Below, piece by piece: positions 52,105-52,582 of a stretch of 52,582 nt of DNA (position 1 is the first letter of the stretch; every line of letters begins with the position of its first letter). The stretch is from Gammaproteobacteria bacterium (GTDB lineage: Bacteria; Pseudomonadota; Gammaproteobacteria; HK1). The stretch lies in NCBI GenBank assembly GCA_022824305.1, contig JAJEAD010000034.1, forward strand, positions 1 through 52,582. Reading direction: 5' to 3'. A program made the position numbers and the translations under genes. The notes beneath the pieces are model-generated. The model searched no databases, had not been told where the DNA came from, and was given only the letters and a program-made list of their open reading frames with translations.

Positions 52105-52582
52105 ATGGGAACGCCGACATCTTTGACGCTCTCGAACCGGGCCGTCGAGAAGTTGACGGTCAAGAAGGACACCGTGTTCTGGGACCGGGAGCTCACCGGA
52201 TTCGGGGTGCGGGTCTACCCCTCGGGCGGGAAGGTCTACGTCGCGCAGGCACGAGGGCCGAACGGACCGAAGCGGGTCACGGTAGGCCGGCACGGGGTGC
52301 TTGGCGCCGAGCAGGCTCGGCAGCGTGCGGCCCTCGTCATCGCACGGGTGAAGGCTGGCGAATCGCCCGTACCCGAGCCGTTGGCGGCGAAACAGGGGAC
52401 CGGGCCGACGGTAGGCGAGCTTGCCGAGCGATTTCTCGAAGAATACGCAGCGGTACGCTACAAGCCGGGCACCTTGGCGTGGACCCGCACGGTGGTCGGC
52501 CGATACATCGTGCCGGAGTTCGGCAAGCTGGCGCTGGTGGGCGTGGAGCGCACGCAGGTCAGGGAGCTTCACCACCGGCTGT
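52105..52582 (+). CDS. Second tyrosine recombinase, cut by the right edge
   Basis: The frame starts at the ATG at 52105 after AAGGAAA, 27 bases after the first integrase stop, and stays open to the window end (159 codons). The N-terminal domain (VKKDTVFWDRELTGFGVRVY, then RVTVGRHGVLGAEQARQRAA) is clearly paralogous to the first integrase, and the SAM-like core-binding domain begins at about residue 100. The catalytic domain lies outside the window. Tandem recombinase genes often belong to one mobile element, so the element probably extends to the right. Confidence 0.88.
   Translation, partial: MGTPTSLTLSNRAVEKLTVKKDTVFWDRELTGFGVRVYPSGGKVYVAQARGPNGPKRVTVGRHGVLGAEQARQRAALVIARVKAGESPVPEPLAAKQGTGPTVGELAERFLEEYAAVRYKPGTLAWTRTVVGRYIVPEFGKLALVGVERTQVRELHHRL

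Overview
The window is high-GC bacterial DNA, most likely from a gammaproteobacterium. The left end carries the leuS-lptE-holA gene order typical of that class, and the metabolic genes are dense with ATGA/GTGA overlaps and GTG starts. The species cannot be named from the sequence. Three stretches have a lower GC content and broken insertion-sequence pieces: about 17.2-21.0 kb, 32.3-37.4 kb and the 3' part of the gene at 6.5-7.2 kb. They look like acquired DNA.

Layout. 1-4.1 kb: housekeeping operon leuS-lptE-holA (minus strand; holA runs off the left edge). 4.2-17.1 kb: a ferredoxin/flavin reductase, an orphan ParA-type ATPase, an exported protein built from two 235-residue repeats, an MscS-type channel, then genes for small organic nitrogen or carbon compounds (DoeA/EutD-like M24 hydrolase, LLM-family flavin oxidoreductase, HD-domain protein, M20 carbamoylase-like amidohydrolase, Tat-exported FAD amine oxidase) with a 3-methyladenine DNA glycosylase. 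17.1-21.0 kb: accessory island with an orotate phosphoribosyltransferase, four small genes on the same strand (one probably frameshifted), ISNCY and IstB remnants, and a truncated small-protein/retropepsin pair.

21.0-50.4 kb: a large cobalamin (B12) locus: cobQ, a Baeyer-Villiger-type monooxygenase, cobN, cobW, cobO, cbiB, long-form cbiX, then (after an insertion) cobH, cobL, cobI, a cbiG-cobJ fusion, cobM, cysG, cobK, cbiD, cobB, cobT and cobS. The set mixes markers of the early-cobalt (anaerobic) route (CbiX, CbiD, CbiG) with the late-cobalt chelatase CobN. No cobG, cobF or chelatase partner genes are visible. The locus is split by an accessory island (32.3-37.4 kb) holding an IS66 remnant, a complete MqsR-MqsA-SecB-like toxin-antitoxin-chaperone module and a zinc-ribbon protein with a HEPN-like segment that is a defence-gene candidate. 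A candidate cobalamin riboswitch precedes cobH. The right edge has two tandem, related tyrosine recombinases.

The most unusual non-coding signal is a dispersed structured repeat in three places (4.2, 44.5 and 50.5 kb). Each copy lies just 3' of a stop codon in the same sense. Two copies share a hairpin whose stem differs by paired, compensatory changes.
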